From: Calliphora vicina
Taxonomy: Eukaryota; Arthropoda; Insecta; Diptera; Calliphoridae
Direction: 5' to 3'
DNA: 64,000 nt
Assembly: GCF_958450345.1 (NCBI RefSeq)
Contig: NC_088780.1
Span: 374,001 to 438,000 of the forward strand
The translations under genes and the position numbers were made by a program. Shown here piece by piece: positions 24,187 through 35,391 of the stretch (its first letter is position 1; each line of letters begins with the position of its first letter). The notes under the pieces were generated by a model that saw nothing but the letters and a program-made list of their open reading frames with translations, was not told the DNA's origin and made no database searches.

Positions 24187-26570
24187 GGGGGATTTCATGT
24201 CAAGTGAACCAACTTTTGAAATCGATGTCTTCCGATCGGGATGAAATTTGCACCAAGGTTAGCTCTATTGGATAGTAACTCAGACACAATTTTTCAACAA
24301 CATCGGTCGAGAACTCTCTGAGTTATAGGGGGTAAAATTTTGACAATTTGGTCAAACAGGGGTTTTTTCTTATCCATGTAACTTATTACCTATTGTTCTT
24401 AGCAAAATGTGTTCCAAATAGTATAGATAGCTATTTCTTCGATCTTTCGAAAAAAAATATTTAAAAAAAAAAATAAAAAATTTTTAATATTTTTTTCCGA
24501 AATCAAAAACTTTTTTGACTTTTTTTTAAAATACGCTATTTTTTTATTTTTTTTTTTTCTTAAAATAAAGTTTAGATATTTTCCTTGAACACCTACTTGG
24601 TCGCTTAGTGGGATGCGAGTGGGATATCTATCAAAATAAATATTTTGTAACTCAAAACATAAAATTTTTGACTTTTTTTGCAAAATCAAAAACTTTGTTG
24701 ACTTTTTTTTTTCAAAATGGACCCTTTTTTAATCTTTTTTTTAGGTCAAACAAAAGCTTAGATATTATCCTTGAAGACCCTTTTGGTCGCTTAGTGGGAT
24801 GCGAGTGGGATATCTATCAAAATAAATATTTTTTAACGCAAGACATACAATTTTTTAATTTTTTTTTGCAAAATCAAAATTTTTTTCCAATATGGGCCCT
24901 TTTTTAATTTTTTTTTTTGCTCAAAAGAAAGCCTAGGTCCATTCCTTTAAGATATTTTTAGTCCCTTAGTGGGATGCGAGTGGGATATCTATCAAAATAA
25001 ATGTTTTAACACAAAAATTGTATGTCTTGAGTTACAAAACATTTATTTTGATATATATCCCACTCGCATCCCACTAAGCGATCAAAACCATCTTAAAGGA
25101 ATAGGCCTAAGCTTTCTTTATAGCAAAAAAAAAAATTACAAAAAGGGCCCATTTTAAAAAAAAGTCAAAAAAGTTTTTGATTTTGCCAAAAAATCAAAAA
25201 TTGTATATCTTGAGTTACAAAATATTTATTTTGATAGATATCCCACTCGTATCCCACTAAGGGACCTAAAATATCTTAAAGGAATGGACCTAAGCTTTCT
25301 TTTGACTAAAAAAAAATTTTTAAAAAAGGGCCCATTTTGAAAAAAAATTCGAATTTGCAAAAAAAAGTCAATAATTGAATGTCATGAGTTACAATATTTT
25401 TATTTTAATAGATATCCTACTCACATCTTCCTAAGTGACAAAATAGGTCTTAAAGGAAAAGACCTAAGCTTTCTTTTGAGCAAAAAAAAATTTTAAAAAA
25501 AAGTCCCATATTGGAAAAAAATTTCGATTTTGCAAAAAAAAATTAAAAAATTGTATGTCTTGCGTTACAAAATATTTATTTTGATAGATATCCCACTCGC
25601 ATCCCACTAAGGGACTAAAAATATCTTAAAGGAATGGACCTAGGCTTTCTTTTGAGCAAAAAAAAAAATTAAAAAAGGGCCCATATTGGAAAAAAATTTT
25701 GATTTTGCAAAAAAAAATTAAAAAATTGTATGTCTTGCGTTACAAAATATTTATTTTGATAGATATCCTACTCGCATCCCACTAAGGGACTAAAAATATC
25801 TTAAAGGAATGGACCTAAGCTTTCTTTTGACTACAAAAAAAATTTTAAAAAAAGGGCCCATTTGGAAAAAAAATCGTATTTGCAAAAAAAAAAGTCAAAA
25901 ATTGTAAGTCTTGAGTTAAAAAATATTTATTTTGATAGATATCCCACTCGCATCCCACTAAGCGACCAAAAGGGTCTTCAAGGATAATATCTAAGCTTTT
26001 GTTTGACCTAAAAAAAAAGATTAAAAAAGGGTCCATTTTGAAAAAAAAAAGTCAACAAAGTTTTTGATTTTGCAAAAAAAGTCAAAAATTTTATGTTTTG
26101 AGTTACAAAATATTTATTTTGATAGATATCCCACTCGCATCCCACTAAGCGACCAAGTAGGTGTTCAAGGAAAATATCTAAACTTTATTTTAAGAAAAAA
26201 AAAAAAATAAAAAAAAATAGCGTATTTTAAAAAAAAGTCAAAAAAGTTTTTGATTTCGGAAAAAAAATATTAAAAATTTTTTATTTTTTTTTTTAAATAT
26301 TTTTTTTCGAAAGATCGAAGAAATAGCTATCTATACTATTTGGAACACATTTTGCTAAGAACAATAGGTAATAAGTTACATGGATAAGAAAAAACCCCTG
26401 TTTGACCAAATTGTCAAAATTTTACCCCCTATAACTCAGAGAGTTCTCGACCGATGTTGTTGAAAAATTGTGTCTGAGTTACTATCCAATAGAGCTAACC
26501 TTGGTGCAAATTTCATCCCGATCGGAAGACATCGATTTCAAAAGTTGGTTCACTTGACATGAAATCCCCC
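24187..26570. mobile_element. Foldback element without gene, 2.4 kb
   Basis: Outer ends GGGGGATTTCATGTCAAGTG and CACTTGACATGAAATCCCCC are inverted and lie between 'atatat' flanks, like the gene-carrying element at 12015-16358. Units of roughly 170-190 bp with 'gatgcgagtgggatatctat' run forward near 24610, 24797 and 24973, then inverted seven times from about 25060 to 26130. The arms are therefore unequal, and there is no central gene. Open frames reading GCEWDIYQNKYF-like peptides come only from this repeat. Confidence 0.88.
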
Positions 26571-27690
26571 ATATATTTAAATTTATTAAATTGCTTAAAA
26601 TTTTTCATATTTCCAAATTTAAATAAGTTATAATAGTGACTCACAAAAATTGAATTGTTTCTGAAATTCGACAAATAACTAAAGACAAAGGGACTTTCGA
26701 TCACTGTAGATAAGTGTTCCGATAGGTCCATCTATAAATATATAAATATTACTGCAAGAAGTTACAATTCTAAAAACAAATCTTTCAAAATGATCTTAAA
26801 ATATATATATAAGTGATGTTATTTTATTAACCGTATACGAAAGTGTTGCAAAATATTTAATAAATCAAATGATAAACACAAATATTGCAAACTAACGTTT
26901 TGTTGGAAGAAAAGCATGGAGTTCGTCTTATACATGATTTTGAACATCGTTGAACATCTTTGTCTAAATTGGTAATAAACTTTTTGCGTATTTGTAAATG
27001 CGTCAATCATGCACTACCTGACTTCAAATTACCCACGTTCACTGACAATGATATCAAACTTTGGATAGATTCCCTTTATTGTGTAATTCTCCAAGACTAC
27101 TTTATTAAGCAAAGATTCGGCAACGTTGATAGAGCTTGGTGTATAATACAATTTGTTATAAATAATTTAGAAATAGTGAATAATTAATTTACTAAAGAAT
27201 TAGTTACTCAATTTAAAACCCAAATTAATGAACGAATTAAAAAAGTTCTTAACACATTCATATTGTATTTGAATTCAGGATCATGTCCAAATACCTCAAA
27301 TTTTTTAAAGCATAGCTCCAAAATGGAAACCAATGGATTTGCTAGTCAATTGTTTTGTAGATTGTTCGGGAGTTAATCTGATTTTAATGATGGACTTTGT
27401 TTTTGAATGTTGTTTAACATTATCAATACTTGAATTGTTAACTTTTACGTTATTTTTTGTTTTTCTTTAACAATAAAATATTAAAAAACCGACATCAAAA
27501 CTTCATTCTTTACTTTTTTAAAAAAATGTAAATTATTCGAATAGTCACCTTTCTAAGTGTGCCCTGGTTAAAGCCTTTAACTTAAAGGTATTAAAAGAAT
27601 TAAACACAACAATCGAACAAAAAGCTTTTTCTGAAATGTTTGTTATTTACTTTCATGGTTAAAAACGGCTAAACAAAATAGAATAACAAT
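26571..27690. other. Non-coding between foldback and MITE nest
   Basis: No supportable gene. An open frame at 26960-27187 (+) recalls no family. 'aattattcgaatag' at about 27532-27545 echoes the 'cgaataattattcgaac' sequence left of the foldback (24085-24150), so the foldback may have landed in an older TIR element whose halves lie on either side (inference). Confidence 0.4.
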
Positions 27691-27782
27691 ATGGGAGTCA
27701 AGGCGAATTGTTTAAACAAGTGAACTGTCAATTCACTTGTGGTTGTTGTGGCGAAAAATACAACCAACTCAAAAGCCAGGTT

Positions 27783-27973
27783 CAAGGCGTATTTAACATG
27801 GTGACAGCAGTGGCGAATTGAAATAAATACAGGCGAATTCACTTATTTTTTATATATAGAGTTTGACATACGGACGTACGGGCGAATATTTTTTATATAT
27901 GTAGTTTGACATTTGTGCGTGCTATTTCTATAATCAGCTGTGCTGCCGATGGCACCTTATTAAATGCACCTTG
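27783..27973 (-). mobile_element. P-like MITE family A, 191 bp, 8-bp TSD
   Basis: Family A: left end CAAGGTGCATTTAATAAGGT, right end ACCTTGTTAAATACGCCTTG. This inverted copy is flanked by a perfect GCCAGGTT duplication (27775-27782, 27974-27981). Confidence 0.88.
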
Positions 27974-27981
27974 GCCAGGTT

Positions 27982-28389
27982 CAAAAGGCGAATTCATATA
28001 AGGTGTCCTCATTAGCCCAGCTGATCATCAACTGTTTTATCCGAACTGTCAAAATTTATGTTTGTGTTGGTGCGCGCCATATATATGTATTTGTGTGTTT
28101 GTATTTGTGTGTTTTTAATGCGTCCAATATTTTCTGTTTTATATATTCAATTTCTTCTGTCTCTCCACGCGTTTTAACTCATCATCGAATATTTTAACAT
28201 CCTCCACATGAAATGAAGCAAAAAAAAAATATATTTCACTTATTTTTTTGCTAAATTCCACTTCAATATTGAATTCGCCATACTTGTGTTTTTTGACAGA
28301 TTGGATAAAAAGCAAAAACAAAATGTATGTTGTTTTTGTATTGTTGTACTTGTTGTAGGGATGAGGACACCTTATATGAATTCGCCTTG
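27982..28389. mobile_element. P-like MITE, 408 bp, nested
   Basis: Ends AAGGCGAATTCATATAAGGT and ACCTTATATGAATTCGCCTT are inverted repeats, with GTCCTCAT/ATGAGGAC next to each. The left 8-mer is GCCAGGTT; the right side reads AGCCAGGG, so the duplication is only approximate. It sits directly beside the family A copy on the same target. Confidence 0.75.
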
Positions 28390-28392
28390 AGC

Positions 28393-28594
28393 CAGGGCAC
28401 ACTTAGAAAGGTGACTGCGATGAAACAGCTGATTATTTTTTTATTCAGTTTGAATCGTCAATTCAATACAGCAAACCCAAAAGCAAAAACAACAACAGAC
28501 AACTTTGACAGTTCACCTACTTTTTAACAAAAACAAAGTACCTGTTGTTTTTGTATTGTTGTAGTGATGCAGTCACCTTTCTAAGTGTGCCCTG
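28393..28594. mobile_element. P-like MITE family C, about 202 bp
   Basis: Ends CAGGGCACACTTAGAAAGGT and ACCTTTCTAAGTGTGCCCTG are perfect inverted repeats. A CAGCTGAT motif lies just inside the left end. Its left flank was rebuilt by the neighbouring insertions; the 8-mer before the nest ('ctcaaaag') matches the right flank 'cccaaaag' in 7 of 8 positions. Confidence 0.82.
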
Positions 28595-28617
28595 CCCAAA
28601 AGCAAAAACAACAAGAG

Positions 28618-28808
28618 CAAGGTGCATTTAATAAGGTGCCATCGGCAGCACAGCTGATTATAGAAATAGCTCGCACAAATGTCAAACTACATATATAAAA
28701 AATATTCGCCCGTACGTCCGTATGTCAAACTCTATATATAAAAAATAAGTGAATTCGCCTGTATTTATTTCAATTCGCCACTGCTGTCACCTTGTTAAAT
28801 ACGCCTTG
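28618..28808 (+). mobile_element. P-like MITE family A, 191 bp, TSD AACAAGAG
   Basis: Full-length copy with a perfect 8-bp duplication AACAAGAG (28610-28617, 28809-28816). Confidence 0.9.
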
Positions 28809-28923
28809 AACAAGAGGAAACTTTGACAGTTCAATTATCTTTTAACAAAAACAAAGTACCTGTTGTTTCTGTACATGTTTTAGTTCTCGCGTCACCTTCT
28901 TTAGATTCGCCTTGATGGGAGTG

Positions 28924-29270
28924 CAAGGTGCCATCGACAGCACAGCTGATTATAGAAATAGCACGCACAAATGTCAAACTACATATGTCAAACTCTATAT
29001 CAAGGTGCATTTAATAAGGTGCCATCGGCAGCACAGCTGATTATAGAAATAGCACGCATAAATGTCAAACTACATATATAAAAAATATTCGCCCGTACGC
29101 CCGTATGTCAAACTCTATATATAAAAAATAAGTGAATTCGCCTGTATTTATTTCAATTCGCCACTGCTGTCACCTTGTTAAATACGCCTTGCTCTATATA
29201 TAAAAAATAAGTGAATTCGCCTGTATTTATTTCAATTCGCCACTGCTGTCACCTTGTTAAATACGCCTTG
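28924..29270 (+). mobile_element. P-like MITE family A, internally deleted, interrupted by another copy
   Basis: The left end lost 14 bp between two 'aaggtg' repeats of the TIR. The body is split by a second family A copy (29001-29191) and then completed to the usual ACGCCTTG end. Confidence 0.85.
29001..29191 (+). mobile_element. P-like MITE family A nested in family A, TSD CTCTATAT
   Basis: A full 191-bp copy inserted into the 'ctctatat' of the older copy, giving a perfect 8-bp duplication (28993-29000, 29192-29199). Confidence 0.92.
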
Positions 29271-30394
29271 TATAAACCTTTGACAAATTTAAAAAACTGT
29301 TTATGCATATGCGGGTAAATATGTAATTGTAGATAAGTAAATAGTTATTTTATAATATGTGCAGAACTATAATTGTGACGATTTTCAACGGTTTATCACT
29401 GCAAAAAGTTTAATGTTCGGGATTGGAATATTGGGCGTGGCACACCCTATACAAAGCATATAATTAATTTCGAGTATCTGTAGAACTATAATTGTAAAAG
29501 TGTTTAAACTTTTTACAAATTAATTTCTTATTACTGTGCGGAGTTTAGCTGAATATAGACGGAATTAGATTAGATGGCATAGCACTCAAAATGGGACAGG
29601 TCGGAAAAGGATGTGAGTCACCTCCCATAAAAAGTAATAATTGCAAGGTTTTTCAAACTTTGTCCGCATAGCTCTCTTACCATTTTACACAGATTGGCTG
29701 AAAATGGTCGGGATTGCATTAGTGGTTAGGCGCAAAGTAAATAATTAATTTTGAATATCTGGAGAACTATAATTCTAAAAGAAGTTATACTCTTTATTGC
29801 CATTCTAAGGAGGTTAGCTAAAAACGAATTTATTCCTGATACCTGTTCGAAGTTTAGCTAAGCATGATCGGCTTAGTAGGAATGATCCCTCCCTTATAAA
29901 GGAAAGTTAAAGTAAAGCTTGATATTTACATAAAAGGTTTAAAAATGGGTGGGATCAGAGCAGTGGAGTGGTATCTCCCATACAAAATTAGTTAGTTATT
30001 TTCGAATATCAAGTGAACTGTAATTGAGAGATTCTTAAATTTTGTATGTGTTATTTTCGTATTTCCATTCATATTTTTTTAATTTTACTAGGGTAGGAGT
30101 AGCGAAGTGCACCGGATTATGCTAGTATACATAGATTTTTTAAAAAAGGCCCAAAAAGTCAATCGTACGTATACTTTAGTAACTGTGTGTATGTACGTAT
30201 ATTTCCCCTTTGACTTTATTGCAAAATTCAGTTATCAAAACATTAAGTCAAGCAGGTGGTATTTTGCGAATACATATTATACAAGTATAAAATCAGATAC
30301 ATATGTATAAAATCTAAACAACTGCTGTTTGCTTTATGTTGCTTACTATTCACCGGTATATGTAGATGCATACATACATAAATACTTGTTTATA
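29271..30394. repeat. Dispersed repeat R2 (low-copy, degenerate)
   Basis: Contains repeated phrases such as 'gggcgtggcacaccctatac', 'tacaaag' and 'aatatctggagaactataat'. The same type of sequence recurs at about 44460-45010 and 46010-46120. No coding frame is supportable and I cannot assign the element class. Confidence 0.55.
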
Positions 30395-30746
30395 CCCAGC
30401 GGGAAAAAGATGCAGTAAAGAGGCCTTCCTAAATGCCTCATTTTGCAGACACAAGGACTTGCAAAATCATTTTGCCGCATTGCAAAATCATTTCAATTTT
30501 ACACGGCGTGTCATTGCGAGCCAAGGCCTTGCATACTCGCTGCTGTTAGAGGGCTGAGAGAAGGCCTACTTATGATGGGCTGTTGGCAGCCAACAAGCTC
30601 ACTTGTTATTAGAAGGGGATTCATAGGGCTTCTTGAACACCTTCTAAGAGCAGGCAGGGTGGAATGAGTATCGGATCTTTTAGAATGTGTAAGTATGCCT
30701 TTTAGAAGGCCTACAAATTGAAGTCCTATCATTTTTTCCCGCTGGG
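30395..30746. mobile_element. TIR element (MITE), 352 bp
   Basis: Ends CCCAGCGGGAAAAAGATG and ATTTTTTCCCGCTGGG are inverted, with 'tata' and 'tatg' flanks. The inside is unusually GC-rich for this window (for example 'gaggccttcc', 'agaaggcc') and self-complementary. The superfamily is not assigned. Confidence 0.7.
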
Positions 30747-31079
30747 TATGAATACATATACACTGTACATATACATATTTTTTTTTTTTTTTGTTAAAAC
30801 GATCCCTTTTTTTTAATATGTATTTGGCAAAATTTGCACCTGTTCCCAAATAGCTAGACGTATTACTAAGTATATTTAATGAATAATATACAAAATAAGA
30901 GCTCTTTTCATAGGGATTCAAAGGATTTCAAAATTGTTAATTATTAAGTATTTTTTTCTCATAAACATCAAACATAAAAGTAGGAACGTTTTCGTAAAAG
31001 TTAATCAAAGTTTTATTTTTTAATCCATTGATTTCGAAAAAAGTTTGGTATAGTTAAATTGGTTAAATTGGCCTATTGA
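30747..31079. other. AT-rich non-coding
   Basis: A short (T)n/(A)n-rich stretch. No gene or element recognised. Confidence 0.4.
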
Positions 31080-31545
31080 AACTGGCTGAAATCGATCCAT
31101 TATTTCACCTAGCCCCCATACATACATATGTCCTCCCGCAATTGGACTTTTCGGTCATAAATGTTTAATTTATGTAGGTATCTACACTAATTTCGCTCCA
31201 AATAAGTTTTATATATACCGAATTCATGTCACCATATTTTATTATGATCGGTCCATAATTAGTCATAGTTCCCATATAAGACCCGCTTCCGTAAATTACT
31301 TTAACGTTCATAAATCTCATAAAAATGTTGGTATACACATAAAATTCAACAAAAATAACTTTCATATAGACATAAACTACGACCTAATTTCATGGTGATC
31401 GGTCAATAATTGGTCATAGCTCCCATATAAGGCCCACTTCGAAAATCACCCACTAATATAAATTATTGAATTTTTAAAAGAAAAATGTTACTTAGTGTAC
31501 GGTATTATATGGTCGGGCTTGACCGACCATACCTTCTTACTTGTC
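31080..31545. repeat. Dispersed repeat R1, inverted copy
   Basis: Inverse of 11698-12014. It ends 'cgaccataccttcttacttg' and contains two 'cataattagtcatag'-type blocks. It includes the undisturbed 'ttatatataccgaattcatg' site that corresponds to the foldback insertion point at 12015/16358. Confidence 0.75.
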
Positions 31546-32090
31546 TGTTAAGGAAATTTGAAGATATTTATGGGAAAATGCATGGTGATAATAATAAAAA
31601 ACATATGGAAAAAACGTACGTTCGCTACCGGTACTTAAGCCAATTAAACAAAAACCAATGGAGATATTTTATTGTGAAAATATCGGATACAGACCTACAT
31701 TAATACACATTTAAAATAAATTAATAGCCTTTAAATATTCCGTTCCATTTCGCAGATTTTTACATTTGACTACTGTCAGCCAAAGTTGACTTCTATTTTG
31801 CGTACGTTCGTTACCACATGTTTATAACTATCATTATGAAAACTTAAACTCGATGAAATCCATCGTTTGCACTAAACATAGGACTACCAAATGCTATCGA
31901 ATCGCCAAAAAAATATGCTAGGAAATGTTTTGCTTTCTATATTTTTTAGACATCAAAAGTGTACGAACGTACGTTCGTGACCCCAATAAATGCCCATATA
32001 CTAAATTCATGTCACCAAATTTTGTTACGATCGGTCCATAATTAGTCATAGCTCCCATATAGACCCGCTTCCGCAAATCACTTTAACCTG
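31546..32090. other. Non-coding with a partial R1 copy
   Basis: The stretch 31546-31984 has several 'gtacgttcg' motifs but no gene I can support. 31985-32090 is a short R1 copy ('cggtccataattagtcatag'). Confidence 0.45.
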
Positions 32091-32241
32091 CATATGGGAG
32101 TATCCATATCAAAACGGACAGAAAACTGCTATTTTCGGATTTGACATCTTCGATTTTAATGAAATTTACCACACATATTTCAAAAATATCGCGAAGATAT
32201 TGTCCTTAAAATGGTGTGAATAAAATTGTTTACTTCCAAAA

Positions 32242-32570
32242 GGTGCTGTGGCTTAATTGGTTAGCGCGTTTGATCATTAAGCATGATATGGTATTTGTGG
32301 CCTGGGTTCGATTCCCAGCCACTGCCAATCAACAAACAACAGTTTATAATAATTATTAATTAGTTAGTTAGTTTACTAATTAATAACCAATATTTATCAC
32401 AGCGCCCTCCTTCGGTGGTATAACACTAAAACGCCACCGAAGTAAAATAATTAAATAAAGGTTGTTGGCTTGACTAATGCGCCATCTCACCACCAGGCGC
32501 TGCAACCGGCACTACTAACAAACATAACGCGCAATTGCAGAGTTGTCAATTAAAAGCGTTTCTCCTCCTT
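32242..32570 (+). mobile_element. tRNA-derived SINE-like unit
   Basis: A good pol III A box (TGGCTTAATTGG, 32249-32260) and a perfect B box (GGTTCGATTCC, 32305-32315) lie 56 bp apart start to start, longer than in most tRNA genes. The 3' body has a hairpin 'ccttcggtgg...ccaccgaag' and ends in non-tRNA sequence. It sits in one arm of a palindrome where the other arm has different sequence, so it was inserted or substituted. The 3' boundary is approximate and no clear duplication is visible. Confidence 0.62.
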
Positions 32571-33144
32571 TCACCTGCAAAAAAATTTCGATGGAGACTC
32601 GATTAGTTCAGGAGTTATAAAGAAAAAGCTTATTAAAAATACGTTTTTTCATATAAATTCATATAAAAATTTAAGCACCTGTGTTTTACCATATATGTAC
32701 ATAAATTGAAATTGATTCAACAGTGTTCTGTTTTCTATTTGCTTAAATTTGTTTATGAATTCATATGAAACAACGTATTTTTAATAACATTTTTCTTTAT
32801 AACTCCTGAACTAATTGGGTCTCCATCGAAATTATTTTGCACGAATATAGTAGAGTTTAGGTGTCCTCATACCATGTTCTTTTTGAATTTTTAACACCGC
32901 GATCTTTGATATTTTTTACATTGAAATATATACTCCGAATATTGACCATTAACCTTTTGGAAGTAAACAATTTTATTGACACCATTTTAGGGACAATATC
33001 TTTGGTTTTAGAATGTAGCCAAAAATTATGCTGGTCTTTGATTTTAAAAAAATTTTCAATTTTCAAATCGCGATATTTTTTAAATGGAAAGGGTTTTCGA
33101 TGAAAAAGTCATTGATATGAAAAACATATTGGATATATTATATA

Positions 33145-33611
33145 CAGTAGCCCAATAAAGTCTACATACAGGAATTCAAATTAAATTTCTTTCGTTGAAA
33201 GCTGCATTTGTAAGTTAAAATTAATGAAATATATTTGTTTAAAAAATAAATTCATATTAAAAAAAATTAAAACAACATCACTTAATTCGGGTTTAGCAAC
33301 ATTTCCTATCACGTCCAAAATTGCACCGTTATTAGAATTATTGATTCTGAGCCAAATAACGAAATTTTTTTTTGGTTTTTTTGGGCTTTAATGTTTAAAA
33401 TATTATGAAACATAATAGCACCGCCCACCCAAAAGTAGGCGTTATTTTACTCAGAATCAATAACACTAATAACGATGAACTTTTGGGCGTTATTTGAATT
33501 TTTTTTTGCTAAAATCGACATAAGACATGTATTACTATATCTCATAAAAAACTGCTTTAAATTAAAGTAACACATTCATTTTTCCTGTATGTAGACTTTC
33601 TTGGGCTACTG
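33145..33611. mobile_element. Tc1-mariner-type MITE, 467 bp
   Basis: TIRs CAGTAGCCCAATAAAGTCTA and AGACTTTCTTGGGCTACTG are flanked by TA on both sides. A second internal inverted pair ('gattctgag' / 'ctcagaatc') is present. No transposase. Confidence 0.8.
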
Positions 33612-33664
33612 TATGTGGTAAATTTCATTAAAATCGCAAATGGTAAATCCAACTGCTGTCTGCT

Positions 33665-33895
33665 TTCACATGGATCTTCCCATATCTCTTAAAAATATTG
33701 GTATACACACAAAATTCAACATAAATAACTTTCAAATAGACATATGTAAATCACACGACCTAATTTCATGACGATCGGTCCATAATTGCTCCCATATAAA
33801 TTATTAATATTATAAAAGAGAAGTTTTTTTGCTCATTTACTTAGTGTGGGGTATTATATGATCGGGCTTGACCGACCATACTTTCTTACTTGTTT
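33665..33895. repeat. Dispersed repeat R1, partial inverted copy
   Basis: Ends 'cgaccatactttcttacttg' as in 31080-31545. Its left end overlaps the outer edge of the palindrome. Confidence 0.65.
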
Positions 33896-34198
33896 TTATT
33901 TATAACAGTGTTCTTGCAAATGAGCGGTATGTGTTGCATCCATACATAACCCAGCCGTTCTGGATGACTGTCCTGAACTAGTGATTTTACCTATCATTTG
34001 AAGTGACTATTAGTTACATAAATAGCTACGTGCTTTGTTAATTTAACACGTGCGTATAATAAGCATATAAGCTGGTCCGAAGTAGTTTACGGATTGGATT
34101 CACATACCGGTTACATATGTTTGACCCACAGAAAACTGATTGGTCGGAATTCGGTATTAATTATAAAACAAATAGTAAAGTAAACTAAAAATATATAT
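33896..34198. other. Non-coding, nothing recognised
   Basis: No gene, TIR or tandem repeat is evident here. Confidence 0.4.
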
Positions 34199-34456
34199 GG
34201 GGGATTCAAACTGTCTCCTATTAGGTCGTATTGTCATAATGTCATAAAATATTTTTTTAGTTTAAATAAATTTTTGTTGGGTTTCAAACAAAAAAGTTAT
34301 AAACTAATAAGACTTTTAGACATAGTTCTAATTATTGGTTTGTCATAAAATAACACTTTTTTTGTTTGCGGCACAACAAGAATTAGTTTAACCTAAAAAA
34401 AAATATTTTACGACATTATGACAATACGACCTAATAGCAGACCGTTTGAATCCCCC
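34199..34456. mobile_element. MITE with long TIRs, 258 bp
   Basis: GGGGGATTCAAACTGTCTCC at the left pairs with the complement of 'gcagaccgtttgaatccccc' at the right. The inverted match continues through 'attaggtcgtattgtcataa' for about 60 bp. No clear target duplication. The GGGGGATT start recalls the foldback termini at 24187. Confidence 0.75.
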
Positions 34457-34567
34457 AATTATAATTATAAGAAAACTATATATTTAATAGTTTTTCTATG
34501 TAATTGAATTCCGATTTTAACAACTGTAAAATACATTTTCACACAAATTACAAACAAATAAAGTTAT

Positions 34568-35028
34568 TAGGTCTGTTCATTTACTTTCCCAGTAAATACT
34601 TGCAACGAGAGAGTAAAATCAAAATTTACAAAATTCCTCTCTTAAATTCTCAATAATAGTAAAAAGTAAATGAACGCTTTTCCAGTAACAATTATTTTAT
34701 ACACACAATTTTCTTATTTTATTCCTTTTAAAATGTATAAATACTCACATTTTCTTCAATTTTATTGATAATTCTTTTTTTGAAATTTTTTCACCACAAA
34801 AATAAAATTGTAAATAAATAAACAATAATACAAAACATTTGAAATATAAGCTGCTAACTATTACTAGTTCCAAATAGAACTTGTAATAGTTTGCAACGAG
34901 AGAACACTCTCTAAAATTTATACGCTCTTGATTTTTTCTCTACTTGCAAGTTTTTTGAGTTAATGAACGCTTTTCCAGTAACAATTGTTACTAACTAGTA
35001 ACAACTTTTAATTATTGAACAGAGCTAT
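34568..35028. mobile_element. Possible TIR element, ~460 bp
   Basis: 'TAGGTCTGTTCA' at the left faces 'TGAACAGAGCTA' at the right (10 of 12 complementary). Both inner flanks carry 'ccagtaa' and 'aatgaacgcttttcc' motifs. No convincing duplication was found. Confidence 0.4.
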
Positions 35029-35081
35029 TGTTCTAAAAATTACTTGAATGAAAAAATGCTATTATGTATTGTGCAAAAATA

Positions 35082-35381
35082 TTAAACTAATCGATATACA
35101 TGTAGTATGTATATAAAGAAATAAATACACTTTAATGTGTGAGAGTCACATCTTATATTTTTGGGAAGTTTAATTTTTTTATTTTCTATTTCTACATCAT
35201 CTAAATAACTTTCATCAGCCGAAATCCCAAACTCTTTGAATGCTTTAACAAAATTCGAAGCGTTGTCTGTAACAGTAGCCACAACCTGTTGAGGCTTAAT
35301 TCCGAAAGTAGAATTTATTGTTGTTATAATTTCTGCAATTTTATCAAAAGTAATTGGACTCCAAAAGCGTTTGCATGACAA
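35082..35381 (-). pseudogene. hAT transposase fragment
   Basis: A 99-codon stretch includes FDKIAEIITTINSTFGI then VVATVTDNASNFVKAFKEFG, typical of the central region of hAT transposases, where the Asp of TDN(A/G)SN is catalytic. It starts and ends without the rest of the protein, and a Lys-rich part leads into IRCDSHTLKC, which would precede the next conserved block. It is a broken remnant. Confidence 0.75.
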
Positions 35382-35391
35382 TATCTTATCT

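Larger units (their letters stand above)
27699..28914. mobile_element. P-like MITE (outer element of a nest), 8-bp TSD ATGGGAGT
   Basis: Starts CAAGGCGAATTGTTTAAACA and ends GTCACCTTCTTTAGATTCGC followed by CTTG. A perfect 8-bp duplication ATGGGAGT flanks it (27691-27698, 28915-28922). Four shorter elements sit inside it (27783-27973, 27982-28389, 28393-28594, 28618-28808). Confidence 0.82.
32091..33685. repeat. Long imperfect palindrome (foldback-like), about 1.6 kb
   Basis: The left arm begins 'catatgggagtatccatatc' and the right arm ends 'catggatcttcccatatc'. Inner blocks pair as well: 'aagatattgtccttaaaatg' with its complement near 32990, and 'ggagttataaagaaaaa' near 32610 with its complement near 32800. 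The turn lies near 32690-32730. The left arm carries a SINE-like unit and the right arm a TA-flanked MITE, so the arms are now unequal. Confidence 0.75.

Noticed and set aside
24399..26036. Several open frames with GCEWDIYQNKYF or RYPTRIPLSDQ peptides (also near 5100, 12400 and 15900)
   Set aside because: These translate the tandem units of the foldback arms in either orientation and are not proteins.
32242..32330. A genuine tRNA gene
   Set aside because: The A and B boxes are too far apart, the acceptor ends do not pair well and a non-tRNA body follows; a SINE fits better.
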